From Actinoallomurus soli (GTDB taxonomy: Bacteria; Actinomycetota; Actinomycetes; Streptosporangiales; Streptosporangiaceae): a stretch of DNA of 64,000 nucleotides. The stretch covers positions 601,760 through 665,759 of the forward strand of contig NZ_JAMXMV010000002.1 in the NCBI RefSeq assembly GCF_024055715.1, given 5' to 3'. The notes under the pieces are model-generated. The model was not told where the DNA came from and did not search any database. It saw only the letters and a list, made by a program, of their open reading frames with translations. The position numbers and the translations under genes were made by a program. Of this stretch, positions 1-8,852 are shown piece after piece (the stretch's first letter is position 1; the number at the start of each line of letters is the position of its first letter).

Positions 1-467
1 CCCACCGGATCGCCGCGTCCGCGAAGTTCGGCGGCACCCGGCCGATCGCGATGCCCCTGCACGTCGGCGGCGTGCCCGCCGGGCTGACGCCGAAGCGCAC
101 GGTGCTGAACAACGGCGCGTTCGATGAGGTCGGCGCGAGCCTGGGCTTCATCGTGGACGGGCCGTCATCGGATCTGGAGATCGGCGTCCACAAGTCGGAC
201 GGCACGGTCGGTACCGGCGTCCCCGGCGGGCCCGGCAAGCCCGGGCGCGGACTGCCTCGTCCCAACACGAAGCTGGACGGGTACCCCGCGTACGTGGCAC
301 CGACGGTCCTGTACGCCTACGGCGTCAACGGCTTCAACGTCCAGATTCACGCGTCCGGGTCGATCCTGGCGAAGCTCAACAAGACCGGCGGAGTCACCGG
401 CCTGTTCCACCGGCTGAAGGTTCTCGGCGCCGACCCGTCGAACTGGACCCCGACCCCCGTCAACTGA
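1..467 (+). CDS. C-terminal part of an unrecognised protein
   Basis: An open frame enters from the left edge (first full codon at base 3) and gives 154 residues before TGA, so the start lies outside the window. The internal ATG at 51 is therefore probably not the true start. The protein has a Gly/Pro-rich segment around residues 75-87 (GVPGGPGKPGRGLP), then a mixed hydrophobic/polar stretch with VLYAYGVNGFNVQIHASG, and ends in SNWTPTPVN. No membrane segment is visible. I do not recognise the family. It is convergent with the hydrolase gene that ends at 530. Confidence 0.6.
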   Translation, partial: HRIAASAKFGGTRPIAMPLHVGGVPAGLTPKRTVLNNGAFDEVGASLGFIVDGPSSDLEIGVHKSDGTVGTGVPGGPGKPGRGLPRPNTKLDGYPAYVAPTVLYAYGVNGFNVQIHASGSILAKLNKTGGVTGLFHRLKVLGADPSNWTPTPVN

Positions 468-529
468 CTCCCGGCGCCGGTACCCCCCCGTACGGGCGGT
501 ACCGGCGCCGTCCCCCGATGGGGCCCGTC

Positions 530-1501
530 TCATCGCGTGTGCCGCGCGATCCAGTCCAGGATCCGGTCCGGTTCGCGCTGGAAGTGCAGGTAGCCGTCCC
601 ATCGCCGGGTGGTCCCGTGGATCCAGAACAGCTCCTTCGGCAGGTCGTCCCGGTCGGGGAGGGCGTCGAAGATCGCTTGCACGTCGGCCGGCCGGGTCCT
701 CGGGTCGTCGTGGACCTGGTAGACGAGCGTCGGCGTCCGGACGCTGCGCGCGGCGTTCGCGGGGGACATGGCGTCGATGGCGAAGCCGGTGCGCAGCCTG
801 ATCCGCCGGTCGAGCTCGTCGATCCACTCGACGGGGACGCCCTGCCGCTCCAGTCCGCGTTCGAGGACCGCGCGGGCGGACAGCGGCTGGCAGGCGACGA
901 GGCACCGCACGTCCTCGAACTCCCGTGGCGCCCGCTCCATCGCGAACAGGGTGGCGTTGGCCCCGAGGCACCGGCTGAACAGCGCGATCCTCGCGTCCCG
1001 CAGCTCCGGGCGGGAGCGCACGTACCGCAGGGAGCCGATGACGTCACGGGACTCGAAGATGCCGCCCGTCGTCAGTCCGCCGTCGGCGGCGCCGCTGCGG
1101 CCGAAGTTGCGCAGGTCGTAGGCGAGGACGTGGTGGCCGGCGGCGTGCAGGAGCGCGATGTCCGGGACAAGGTCGACCTCGATGTCGTTGCCGGTGTCGG
1201 CGAACATCGAGCGCCAGGGTTCGCGGTGGGACGGAAGCCCGGAGCGGCTGAACCACCGGGGATGGTTGACGATCACGACGGTGTCCGAGCCCTCGGCCGG
1301 GACGAACCATCCCTCCAGCGGCGTGCCGTCCTCGGAGGGGAAGGTGACGTCCTCGAACCGCAGCCCGTGCTCGGCCGGGCTGCCCAGGACGGGCGACCGC
1401 TGTGACGTGCTGAAGCCGGCGGCGATTCGGGTGAACAACGCGTCGAGCCGTTCGTCGGGACGATCGGCGACGGCGTGCGCGGTCTCGGGCCGTTCGGTCA
1501 T
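530..1501 (-). CDS. alpha/beta hydrolase with an apparent Cys nucleophile
   Basis: Predicted 323-residue alpha/beta-hydrolase. ATG at 1501 is preferred over the upstream GTG at 1510 because GGAGG lies 8 nt before the ATG. A strand-rich core has HPRWFSRSG (oxyanion region, about 80-88) and VLAYDLRNFGRSG (about 125-137). The nucleophile elbow reads S176-R-C-L-G180, so the residue in the nucleophile position is Cys178 rather than Ser. A late His in HGTTRRWDGYLHF could be the catalytic base. A Cys nucleophile is known in dienelactone hydrolases; the substrate here is unknown. The gene lies downstream of, and on the same strand as, the NmrA-like gene (55-nt gap), so the two may be cotranscribed. 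Confidence 0.78.
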   Translation of the reverse strand: MTERPETAHAVADRPDERLDALFTRIAAGFSTSQRSPVLGSPAEHGLRFEDVTFPSEDGTPLEGWFVPAEGSDTVVIVNHPRWFSRSGLPSHREPWRSMFADTGNDIEVDLVPDIALLHAAGHHVLAYDLRNFGRSGAADGGLTTGGIFESRDVIGSLRYVRSRPELRDARIALFSRCLGANATLFAMERAPREFEDVRCLVACQPLSARAVLERGLERQGVPVEWIDELDRRIRLRTGFAIDAMSPANAARSVRTPTLVYQVHDDPRTRPADVQAIFDALPDRDDLPKELFWIHGTTRRWDGYLHFQREPDRILDWIARHTR

Positions 1502-1556
1502 GCGGAACACCTCCGGTGACGGGCCGGACGCGCCGGCCCGTCGCGTCGTCTCGGGG

Positions 1557-2450
1557 TCAGGCGGCCTGCACGGCGGGCTTGAGGACGTCCTCGCACCACT
1601 GCCGGAACGTCGTCGGGGTGTCGATCGCGTGCCGCGGCGTGCGGGTGACCCCGTTCGCCAGGCCGTCGTCCATGGCGATCGCCATGTCCATGGCGCTCTG
1701 GGCCATCGCGTCGGACATGCCGAAGCCGATGAGCTGGTCCTTGAACGACTGGGCGGGGACCTGCTGGTACTTCACCGAGGTTCCGAGCACCTCGGAGATG
1801 ACGGCGGTCATGTCGTCGTACGACAGGTCCTCGGGACCGAGCAGCGGGACCTCCTCGCTGCCGGTCCACGAGGTGTCGAGCAGCAGCCGGGCGGCGACGG
1901 CGGCGATGTCGCGGGTGGCGACGGTCGGCATCCTGCGGCCGGGCGAGACGGCGTCGAAGAGCATGCCCTGCCCCTTGATCACCCGGACCTGCCGGAGCAC
2001 GTTGTCCATGAACGGAGCCGCGGCCAGGGCACGGAACGCCACGCCGGTGCCGGCGATCAGGTCGTCCATGGCCAGGGACGCGGTCACGTGCCCGGCCCGG
2101 CCGGCGTACGGGGTGCCGCGGCCCACGGAGCTGACGTCGACGACGCGCTTGACGCCCCGGTCGCGCATGGCCTCGGCCGCGGGGCGGGTGAAGCCGACGT
2201 AGGCGTCCTCGGGGCTCGCGGCACGGGGGTCGGTCGGCAGCAGCCAGAACACCGCGTCGGCGCCGTCGAACCCGCGGGCGAGGACCTCCGGATCGCCGTG
2301 CGAACCCTGGACGACCTCGGCCCGGTCACGGACGTCGGCGGACAGCTTGGCGGGGTCCCGCACGATGACGCGGACCGGCTGGTCACCGCCGAGGACGTTC
2401 GCGAGGACCTGGCCGCCGATCTGCCCGGTGGGGGCGGTAATGACGATCAT
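1557..2450 (-). CDS. NAD(P)-binding NmrA/SDR-like protein
   Basis: 297 residues beginning MIVITAPTGQIGGQVL, a Rossmann fold with the Gly-rich loop at about residues 8-13. KRVVDVSSVG and the conserved layout of NmrA-like atypical short-chain reductases (such as QOR2/azoreductase-like) follow. The usual SDR YxxxK pair is not obvious, as is common for NmrA-like redox sensors. ATG 2450 has GGAGAG 8-9 nt upstream. The gene is divergent from the TetR gene at 2525, and the palindrome at 2491-2509 sits in the shared promoter, so it is the likely TetR target. Function is probably quinone/NADPH-related reduction or redox sensing; this is inferred from family only. Confidence 0.8.
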   Translation of the reverse strand: MIVITAPTGQIGGQVLANVLGGDQPVRVIVRDPAKLSADVRDRAEVVQGSHGDPEVLARGFDGADAVFWLLPTDPRAASPEDAYVGFTRPAAEAMRDRGVKRVVDVSSVGRGTPYAGRAGHVTASLAMDDLIAGTGVAFRALAAAPFMDNVLRQVRVIKGQGMLFDAVSPGRRMPTVATRDIAAVAARLLLDTSWTGSEEVPLLGPEDLSYDDMTAVISEVLGTSVKYQQVPAQSFKDQLIGFGMSDAMAQSAMDMAIAMDDGLANGVTRTPRHAIDTPTTFRQWCEDVLKPAVQAA

Positions 2451-2490
2451 TGCTTCTCTCCAGCACACTGGGGTGAGTGACGAGCTAAAT

Positions 2491-2509
2491 AAACTGTACC
2501 GTACCGTTT
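2491..2509. promoter_or_regulatory. TetR operator between nmrA-like and tetR genes
   Basis: A 19-bp near-perfect dyad, AAACTGTAC-C-GTACCGTTT (8 of 9 paired positions), lies 41 bp from the NmrA-like start and 15 bp from the TetR start. The AAAC..GTTT ends and the GTAC cores are the usual shape of TetR operators. It most likely mediates divergent repression of both genes. Confidence 0.7.
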
Positions 2510-2524
2510 ACTTTTTGAGGGCGG

Positions 2525-3154
2525 ATGAGCCGAGCAAATGAACCGCAGCGGCGCGGCGAGGCCCTGCGCCGCCACATCCTGCTGGTGGCCAAGGACGTGT
2601 TCCTCGAGACCGGCTACGAACGGGCGTCGATGGACGCCGTCGCGGCGCGCGCCGGCACGTCGAAGCGGTCGCTGTACGCGCACTTCGAGAGCAAGGACAA
2701 GCTGTTCCTCGCGGTCCTGGACCTGATCCGTGAGCTGTACCTGGGCAGGGTGAAGACCCCGGACGCGTACGCCGAGGACCCCGCCGAGGCGGTGGCGCTG
2801 TTCTGCGGCCGGTTCCTGCAGCTGATGGTCTGGGAGGCGCAGGTACGGACCTGCCGGCTGAGCATCACCGAGGCCGAGCGGCTGCCGGGCACTTCGAACG
2901 CCTACTTCGACGCCATCTTCGCCAGCACCCACGAGCGGCTGACCGCGTACCTGGTCCAGCGGTTCGGAATGGGGGACGCGGACGGCTCCGCACTCGCGGA
3001 GGAGCTGATCGGCCGCACCGTGCTACCGCGGCTGTTCCGCACCCTGCTCAACGTCGACGACGTGATCAAGGACATGCCCGACGAGGCGAACCTCGCCGAC
3101 GACGTCGACCTGACCGCCATCCGCCGCCTGGTCGCCACCGCGCTGCCCGCCTGA
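2525..3154 (+). CDS. TetR/AcrR family transcriptional regulator
   Basis: 209 residues. The N-terminal TetR helix-turn-helix spans about residues 15-60 (RRHILLVAKDVFLETGYE, then VAARAGTSKRSLYAHFESKD). The rest is an all-helical ligand/dimer domain ending in LVATALPA. ATG 2525 follows GAGGG 5-8 nt upstream. It is divergent from the NmrA-like gene and separated from it by the AAAC..GTTT dyad, so autoregulation and control of the reductase gene are the natural reading. The ligand is unknown. Confidence 0.9.
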   Translation: MSRANEPQRRGEALRRHILLVAKDVFLETGYERASMDAVAARAGTSKRSLYAHFESKDKLFLAVLDLIRELYLGRVKTPDAYAEDPAEAVALFCGRFLQLMVWEAQVRTCRLSITEAERLPGTSNAYFDAIFASTHERLTAYLVQRFGMGDADGSALAEELIGRTVLPRLFRTLLNVDDVIKDMPDEANLADDVDLTAIRRLVATALPA

Positions 3155-3156
3155 AC

Positions 3157-3196
3157 AGCGCCGAGGACCTCGGTGTCGTACGAGATCCTCGGCGCT
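3157..3196. terminator. bidirectional terminator between convergent genes
   Basis: Perfect 11-bp inverted repeat AGCGCCGAGGA/TCCTCGGCGCT with an 18-nt loop, directly after the TetR stop and touching the stop of the convergent WYL gene. Confidence 0.6.
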
Positions 3197-4158
3197 CATC
3201 GCCGGTCGTCGACGACGCGGAGGAAGCGCGTGCCCCACTCGCGGACGAACGCGGTCAGCTCGGGCGGGCCGACGATCTCGAAGTCGGCGCCGATCGCGCC
3301 GAGCAGCATCGTCGGCCACTCCAGGCCGTCGACGGTCATCAGCAGCCGGCACCGCTCGTCGTCGACCTCCTCGACCGTCCCCCAGCGCGAGACGACAGGG
3401 CGGACGCTCGCCGCCGGGGCGTGGACGAGCACCTCCACGTCGTACGCCGCGGGCATGCTGCTGATGCCCGCCCGTACGAAGTCGGCGGCGTCCTCGGCGG
3501 GCAGGTCGCGGGGGCGGAAGCGCTCGCCCGTGCTGCCCGGGTCGGCCAGGCGGTCGAGCCGGAAGCTGCGCCAGTCGTGGCGGGTCAGGTCGTACGCGAC
3601 GAGGTACCAGCGGCGGCCGAGGGAGACGAGCCGGTGCGGCTCGACGTGGCGGGCGGTCAGCTCGCCGTCCCGCGCCCGGTAGGAGAACCGCAGCCGCTCC
3701 TCGTCGCGGCAGGCCTGGGCGACGGCGGTCAGCACGTCCGCGTCGATCGTCGGGCCGGCGCCCCAGGCGGCGGGGACCGTGACCGTGCGGAGCGCGTCGA
3801 TGCGGCGGCGCAGGCGGGGCGGCATCACCTGGATCACCTTGGTCAGCGCCCGTACGGCCGACTCCTCGATCCCGGCGACGGCGCCCTGCGCGGCCATCCG
3901 CAGGCCGATGGCGAGGGCGACGGCCTCCTCGTCGTCGACCACGAGCGGGGGCAGCGCGGCGCCGGGCGCCAGCTGGTAGCCGCCGTCCACGCCGCGGTGC
4001 GCGACGACCGGATAGCCCAGCTCCCTCAGCCGGTCGACGTCGCGGCGGAGCGTCCGGGGCGAGACGCCGAGGCGATCGGAGAGCTCGCGGCCGGGCCAGT
4101 AGCGGTGGGTCTGCAGGAGGGACAGCAGCCGGAGGATGCGTGAGCTGGTGTTCGCCAT
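3196..4158 (-). CDS. YafY-type WYL-domain transcriptional regulator
   Basis: 320 residues. The N-terminal HTH_11 domain is MANTSSRILRLLSLLQTHRY..LSDRLGVSPRTLRRDVDRLRELGYPV (1-53). A WYL core follows around 155-195, including RFSYRARDG and GRRWYLVAYDLTRHDWRSFRLDRL. A C-terminal WCX-like region ends FLRVVDDRR. It is divergent from the MFS gene (32-41 bp between starts), so it probably controls that transporter. WYL proteins sense ligands or nucleic acid; the signal here is unknown. A second WYL regulator of similar build lies at 37732-38724. Confidence 0.9.
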   Translation of the reverse strand: MANTSSRILRLLSLLQTHRYWPGRELSDRLGVSPRTLRRDVDRLRELGYPVVAHRGVDGGYQLAPGAALPPLVVDDEEAVALAIGLRMAAQGAVAGIEESAVRALTKVIQVMPPRLRRRIDALRTVTVPAAWGAGPTIDADVLTAVAQACRDEERLRFSYRARDGELTARHVEPHRLVSLGRRWYLVAYDLTRHDWRSFRLDRLADPGSTGERFRPRDLPAEDAADFVRAGISSMPAAYDVEVLVHAPAASVRPVVSRWGTVEEVDDERCRLLMTVDGLEWPTMLLGAIGADFEIVGPPELTAFVREWGTRFLRVVDDRR

Positions 4159-4190
4159 GTCTCCAGGGTCCCGGTCATTGAGGTCAGGAA

Positions 4191-5936
4191 GTGGCCGTTA
4201 TGGAGCCTAACGTCGGTTCCAACGACCTCGTTCCACGGGAGATGGTGTTGACCGAAATCCTCGAATCCCCCATCGCGGCCGGTGAGCGGACCGCCGCGCC
4301 GTACCGCCTGCGGTGGCTCGCCTTCTCCGCCGTCCTGGCCTCGAGCGTGATGGACCTGCTGGACAGCACGGTGATCAACACGGCCGCGCCGGCGATCCGT
4401 GCGAGCCTCGGCGGCTCGTACGCGACGCTGCAGTGGATGGCGGCCGGGTACACCATGGCGCTCGCGGTGGTCCTGCTCATCGGCGGGCGGCTCGGCGACA
4501 TGTTCGGTCGGAAGCGGATGCTGCTGGTCGGCGTCGCCGGCTTCACGGTCGCGTCGGTGGCCTGCGCCGCCGCGATCACGCCGACCATGCTGATCGTCTC
4601 GCGGGTGCTGCAGGGCGCGTTCGGGGCGGTGATGCTGCCGCAGGGGTTCGGGCTGATCCGGGACCTGTTCCCGCCCGCGGAGATGAAGAAGGCGTGGACC
4701 GCGTTCGGCCCGGTGATGGGGCTGTCGGCGGTGCTCGGCCCGATCATCGGCGGCACGCTCATCCACGCCGACCTGTTCGGCACCGGCTGGCGGATGATCT
4801 TCCTGGTCAACGTGCCGATCGGCGCGTTCGCGCTGACCGTCGCGGCGCGGTTCCTCCCGGCGACGCCGCCCGCCGTGCGCTCGGCCCGCCTCGACCTGCC
4901 CGGTGTCGCGCTCGCCGCGTCCGGCATCTTCATGCTCATCTTCCCGCTGGTCCAGGGGCGTGAGCTGGGCTGGCCGTCCTGGGCGATCGCGCTCCTGGTC
5001 GCCTCCGTTCCCGTGCTCGCGCTGTTCGCGGCCTCCCAGGTCCGCCGCAAGCGGGCCGGGGCGACGCCGCTGGTCGAGACCGGCGTGTTCGCCCGGCGCT
5101 CGTACGCCTCCGGCGTCCTGTTCGCGATCGCCTTCACCTGCGCCATGGGCGGCACGCTGCTCACGCTGGGCGTCTTCATGCAGGTCGGCCTCGGGTACAG
5201 CCCGCTGCGCGCCGGGCTCACGACGGCGCCCTGGGCGTTCGGCGCGATGATCGGGTCGGCGGTCAGCGGCATGCTCATGATCAAGCTCGGCCGCCGGCTC
5301 CTGCACCTCGGGCTGGCCGGCATGGGCGCGGGCCTGGCCGTCCTCTACGCCGTGTTCGAGTACGCCGGGCCCGGTCTCACCAGCCTCGACTTCGTCGCCC
5401 CGCTGCTCATCGGCGGGACCGGGATGGGCATGATCTTCGTGCCGATGTTCGACATCATCCTCGGCGAGGTCGCCGACCACGAGGTCGGCTCGGCGTCCAG
5501 CACCCTCCAGGCGATCCAGCAGCTCGGCATGTCGCTCGGCGTCGCGGTGATCGGCACGGTGTTCTTCGGGCTCCTCGGCGCGCAGGCGCACCACAACTTC
5601 GACGCGACGGCCGCGCCCCGGCTGCGCGCGGAGCTCACCCGGGCCGGAGTGCCCGCCCCGGCCCGGGCCGGGATCCTCGCCGGTGTCCGGACGTGCGTGC
5701 ACGACCGGGAGAGCGAGAAGGACCCGGACGTCGTGCCCGCCAGCTGCCGCGCCACCGGCTCCGCCTCGGCCGCGGTCGTCAGGGCCGTCACGACGGCCGG
5801 CCTGGACACCCACCGGCGGGACTCGCTCGACGCCGCGAAGACCACGGCACTCGTCACGATCGGGCTGATCGTGCTGGCGTTCGGGCTCGGCTTCCTGCTT
5901 CCGAGGACGGCCCGCCCGGAGACCGCCCCGGCCTGA
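4191..5936 (+). CDS. MFS drug-efflux transporter, DHA2 (14-TM) type
   Basis: About 581 residues with 13-14 hydrophobic segments. MFS motif A appears as GGRLGDMFGRKRM near 97-110, and the first membrane helix carries MDLLDSTVINTAAPAI (the DHA2 motif D1 region). A soluble loop near 465-540 (HNFDATAAPRLRAEL.. to the Cys-containing CVHDRESEKD) precedes the last helix. GTG 4191 and ATG 4200 are both possible starts; GAGG lies 7 nt before the GTG. Expected role is proton-driven export of hydrophobic drugs. It is divergent from the WYL regulator and is its likely target. Confidence 0.88.
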   Translation: MAVMEPNVGSNDLVPREMVLTEILESPIAAGERTAAPYRLRWLAFSAVLASSVMDLLDSTVINTAAPAIRASLGGSYATLQWMAAGYTMALAVVLLIGGRLGDMFGRKRMLLVGVAGFTVASVACAAAITPTMLIVSRVLQGAFGAVMLPQGFGLIRDLFPPAEMKKAWTAFGPVMGLSAVLGPIIGGTLIHADLFGTGWRMIFLVNVPIGAFALTVAARFLPATPPAVRSARLDLPGVALAASGIFMLIFPLVQGRELGWPSWAIALLVASVPVLALFAASQVRRKRAGATPLVETGVFARRSYASGVLFAIAFTCAMGGTLLTLGVFMQVGLGYSPLRAGLTTAPWAFGAMIGSAVSGMLMIKLGRRLLHLGLAGMGAGLAVLYAVFEYAGPGLTSLDFVAPLLIGGTGMGMIFVPMFDIILGEVADHEVGSASSTLQAIQQLGMSLGVAVIGTVFFGLLGAQAHHNFDATAAPRLRAELTRAGVPAPARAGILAGVRTCVHDRESEKDPDVVPASCRATGSASAAVVRAVTTAGLDTHRRDSLDAAKTTALVTIGLIVLAFGLGFLLPRTARPETAPA

Positions 5937-5949
5937 TCCCGTGATGTTC

Positions 5950-5979
5950 CGTGCCCCCGGCCGACCGGCCGGGGGCACG
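5950..5979. terminator. bidirectional terminator
   Basis: Perfect 13-bp stem CGTGCCCCCGGCC/GGCCGGGGGCACG with loop GACC, 14 nt after the MFS stop and between convergent genes. Confidence 0.75.
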
Positions 5980-6020
5980 GGCGTCTCAGGCGAGTCGACG
6001 TCTCAGACGAACCGGGTCTC

Positions 6021-6716
6021 TCAGGCGAGCCAGCCGTCGCCGAAGTCCTCGCAGGCGTTCACCAGGGCCTCCTCCGTACGGGCGCGGATCGTGATCCAGG
6101 ATCGCGCGTCCTCCCGCAGGAGCACGTCCGGGCCCGCGAACCAGCGCGTGCCGGGCAGCTGTCCCGACGGGTACTCCGGCAACGGGAGGCGGGTGTAGCG
6201 CTCCAGCACCTCGAGGTCGTCCTCGTCGGCCTCGCGGTAGTCGGCGAGCTCCTCGGCGGCGTGCAGCGACTCCGACAGCACGATCTCGGCGCAGGCCAGC
6301 GAGAACGAGTCGAGCCACGGCTCCCAGCGCTCGGTGTCCTCGTCCTCCAGGTCGGGCCGGATGCACACGGCGGGGTCCGGGCCGTCGAGCCGGACGCCCC
6401 AGCGCGCCGCGCCCTGGTCCTCCTCGCGGAACACCAGCAGGCCGTCGTGGGCGTACAGCTGCTTCGGCTCGAGCAGTTCGTCCTGGTTGGCGGTCAGGTC
6501 CGTGCGCCGGCCGAACAGCGCGTACGCCTCGCGCACCGCGACCGGCAGCGTGATCCCGAGCCGGGTCTCGACCGCGTCCAGGGCGGCGTCGTCCCAGCCG
6601 TCCGCGTCCGTGAGCGGGGTCGCCCACGCCGCCGCGAACCCCCGGATGAACCGCCAGGCGCCCGCCCGGTCCACGGCTCCGGCCAGCTCCGTACGTACCT
6701 CGAACGCATCGACCAT
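6021..6716 (-). CDS. SMI1/KNR4 (SUKH)-like protein
   Basis: 231 residues from ATG 6716 (MVDAFEV); the frame extends upstream, but no better start is seen. The stretch WDDAALDAVETRLGITLPVAVREAYALFGRRTDLTANQDELLEP is a typical SUKH/SMI1 core, followed by LYAHDGLLVFREEDQGAARWGVRL and an acidic tail. Many SUKH proteins are immunity proteins for polymorphic toxins, but no toxin gene is adjacent here, so an orphan immunity or housekeeping role is equally possible. It is convergent with the MFS gene and divergent from the sigma factor gene. Confidence 0.75.
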   Translation of the reverse strand: MVDAFEVRTELAGAVDRAGAWRFIRGFAAAWATPLTDADGWDDAALDAVETRLGITLPVAVREAYALFGRRTDLTANQDELLEPKQLYAHDGLLVFREEDQGAARWGVRLDGPDPAVCIRPDLEDEDTERWEPWLDSFSLACAEIVLSESLHAAEELADYREADEDDLEVLERYTRLPLPEYPSGQLPGTRWFAGPDVLLREDARSWITIRARTEEALVNACEDFGDGWLA

Positions 6717-6867
6717 GCCGCGCACCGTACCCGAGCGGTACGGCACCGGCGGGGCGAAGAGATGACGATCCGGTCGCGATGGCGGAGATCATGATCCGGC
6801 GCTTCCGGACGCAACCCGGGCCCGCCCTTCGGGAGAGAGGGGACGTCAGCGGAATCGAAGACGGGAA

Positions 6868-7479
6868 GTGACGAATGAAGGGACACGGCGGCCCATGGCC
6901 ACGCCGAGACCGGTGAGCCGGCCGCAGGAGGCGGCCGGCGATCCGGCGCTCGTCGCGGCCTCCCTGGAGGACCCCGAGTCGTTCGGCGAGCTGTTCCGCC
7001 GGCACGCGCCACGACTCCACGCCTACGTCAAACGGCGTCTCGGGCCCACCCTGGCCGACGACGTCGTGTCGGAGACGTTCGCCGTCGCGTTCCGGCGCCG
7101 GGAGAGATTCGACGGGCGCGCGGAGGTCGGCGCGTGGCTGTGGGGCATCGCCAGCAAGCTCATCGCCCGCCACCATCGGCAGGAGACCCGCATGTACCGG
7201 GCGTTCGCCCGGACCGGGGTGGACCCCGCCGAGGACGGCGTGGCCGAGTCGGCCGACGACCGCATGGCGGCCGCGGCGCTCGGTCCGCACCTGGCCAAGG
7301 CGCTCGCCACGCTGAGCGCCCAGGACCGTAACGCCCTCCTGCTGCTCGCCTGGGGCGAGCTGTCGTACGCCGAGATCGCGGCGACGCTGGACCTGCCCCT
7401 CGGCACCGTCAAGGCCAAGATCCACCGAGCTCGGAAGAAGCTGCGCAAGGCCCTCCCGGAGGCGAAGAACGATGGATGA
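6868..7479 (+). CDS. ECF-type RNA polymerase sigma factor
   Basis: 203 residues. Sigma region 2 is ELFRRHAPRLHAYVKRRL..ADDVVSETFAVAFRRRERFD (about 30-75) and region 4 is LSAQDRNALLLLAWGELSYAEIAATLDLPLGTVKAKIHRARKKLRKAL (about 150-197). There is no extra C-terminal domain. GTG 6868 follows GACGGGA; ATG 6895 (MATPRPV) is an alternative without a good ribosome site. The stop overlaps the start of the next gene by 8 nt, which indicates translational coupling with a membrane partner, the common layout for this sigma group. Confidence 0.88.
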   Translation: MTNEGTRRPMATPRPVSRPQEAAGDPALVAASLEDPESFGELFRRHAPRLHAYVKRRLGPTLADDVVSETFAVAFRRRERFDGRAEVGAWLWGIASKLIARHHRQETRMYRAFARTGVDPAEDGVAESADDRMAAAALGPHLAKALATLSAQDRNALLLLAWGELSYAEIAATLDLPLGTVKAKIHRARKKLRKALPEAKNDG

Positions 7480-8701
7480 ACTCGACGCACTGCGGCAGAT
7501 GCGGACGACGCTGGCCCGGGAGGAGAACCCCGACCGGCTCGCCCTGCGCACCAACTGGCGCTCCGCGCCCGCGCCCCGCCCGCGCGCCCGCCGCCGGCTC
7601 GCGGTGCCGCTGATGGGCGTGGTCGCGGCCGGGACGGTCGCCGCGGGATCCGTGGCCGTCCTGTCCGGCCACTCGGATCCGCGCCCTCCGGGCCGTTCGG
7701 TCCCGCTCCGTACGGGCGGCGACGGGAACGTCCTGCTCGCCGCCGCGACCAGCGCGGAGAAGACGGCGCAGACCGGCGCGTACTGGCACACCAGGCGCAT
7801 CGACGGAACGATCTACGGGGTCGGCAAGACCAGGGCGGACCACTACATGGTCGAGTCGCGGCAGCAGTACGACAGCTGGGTCGGACGCGACGGCAGGGAG
7901 ACCAGGAAATACACCGACCTGCCCGCCCGCCCGTGGACCGCCCAGGACACGGCGAAATGGCGGAAGGCGGGCTCCCCGATGACGGTCGACGTTCCGAGCG
8001 GCGATCCCGGAGTGGTGGGGACGCTGTTCCTGAACCCGAAGTCCCCCGTGGGGGCGCCGCATCCGCGACCCGTGAAGGGCCAGGTCCGGCGGTTCTACGG
8101 CATGACGTCCGCGCAGATCGCCGAGCTGCCCACCGAGCCGAAGGCGCTGGAGAAGAGGCTGCTCGCCCTGCGCGACAACTGGCACGCGTACTCCTCGACC
8201 GCGGTCACGGAACGGCTCGGCGCCCTGCGGGGCGAGGAGCGCGTCCGTGCGCTGAGCGACGTGGCCGGAGACCTGCTGGCCGACGCCCCCACCCCGCCGA
8301 AGGTACGGGCGGCGGCGTTCCGGATGCTCGCCACGCTGCCCGGTGTACGGGCCGGCGGCACCGCGGCCGATCCCCTGGGCCGCACGGGAACGGTGATCTC
8401 CCTGCCGCTGGAGACGACGGTCCCCCTCGGCATCTACACCGCGCCCAAACAGCTCGGCACGTACCGGCGTCAGTGGATCATCGATCCCGGCACCGGCACC
8501 CTCCTGGCCGTACGCGATCTCGTGGCGACGCCGCCGCACGGCAGCCGGAGACTTCCGCCGGGCGACGACGGCAGGCCCCGCACCCTGCGCGTCCAGGACA
8601 TGCCCGACCGTTTCCACCGGCCCGGTGAGGTCTCCTCGTACGAGGTGTACGCGGTCGCCGAGTGGACGAACGCGAAGCCGGGCACGCCGGCTCCCCGATG
8701 A
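7472..8701 (+). CDS. CU044_5270-family membrane protein, sigma partner
   Basis: 409 residues with a basic N-terminus, a single transmembrane segment near 45-65 (LAVPLMGVVAAGTVAAGSVAVL) and a long extracytoplasmic domain. The first domain residues include ARRRLAVPL and the C-terminal part includes RQWIIDPGTGTLLAVRDLV and SYEVYAVAEW, matching the actinobacterial CU044_5270 family that sits directly behind ECF sigma genes. It probably senses an envelope signal or anchors regulation of the sigma factor; direct anti-sigma action has not been shown for the family as far as I know. The ATG overlaps the sigma gene. Confidence 0.8.
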   Translation: MDELDALRQMRTTLAREENPDRLALRTNWRSAPAPRPRARRRLAVPLMGVVAAGTVAAGSVAVLSGHSDPRPPGRSVPLRTGGDGNVLLAAATSAEKTAQTGAYWHTRRIDGTIYGVGKTRADHYMVESRQQYDSWVGRDGRETRKYTDLPARPWTAQDTAKWRKAGSPMTVDVPSGDPGVVGTLFLNPKSPVGAPHPRPVKGQVRRFYGMTSAQIAELPTEPKALEKRLLALRDNWHAYSSTAVTERLGALRGEERVRALSDVAGDLLADAPTPPKVRAAAFRMLATLPGVRAGGTAADPLGRTGTVISLPLETTVPLGIYTAPKQLGTYRRQWIIDPGTGTLLAVRDLVATPPHGSRRLPPGDDGRPRTLRVQDMPDRFHRPGEVSSYEVYAVAEWTNAKPGTPAPR

Positions 8702-8722
8702 GTCCTCCGGAGGGGGCCCGTC

Positions 8723-8742
8723 GGAGGCCACAAACGGCCTCC
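8723..8742 (+). terminator. intrinsic terminator-like hairpin
   Basis: GGAGGCC-ACAAAC-GGCCTCC stem followed by CTCTTG, 21 nt after the CU044_5270-family stop. The T-run is weak. Confidence 0.5.
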
Positions 8743-8852
8743 CTCTTGCGTCAGGGGATCACAGCCGGGTGATCATCGCATTCTGATCGCCGCGCTTGCC
8801 TCCGCCGGCGACATCGTCCGTCCTGACGGTTCCGTTGGAAGGGAGTCCGCCG

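Noticed and set aside
4026..5978. Long antisense frame opposite the MFS gene
   Set aside because: Arg/Gly/Asp-rich shadow without motifs, opposite a clear membrane-protein gene; typical of high-GC DNA.
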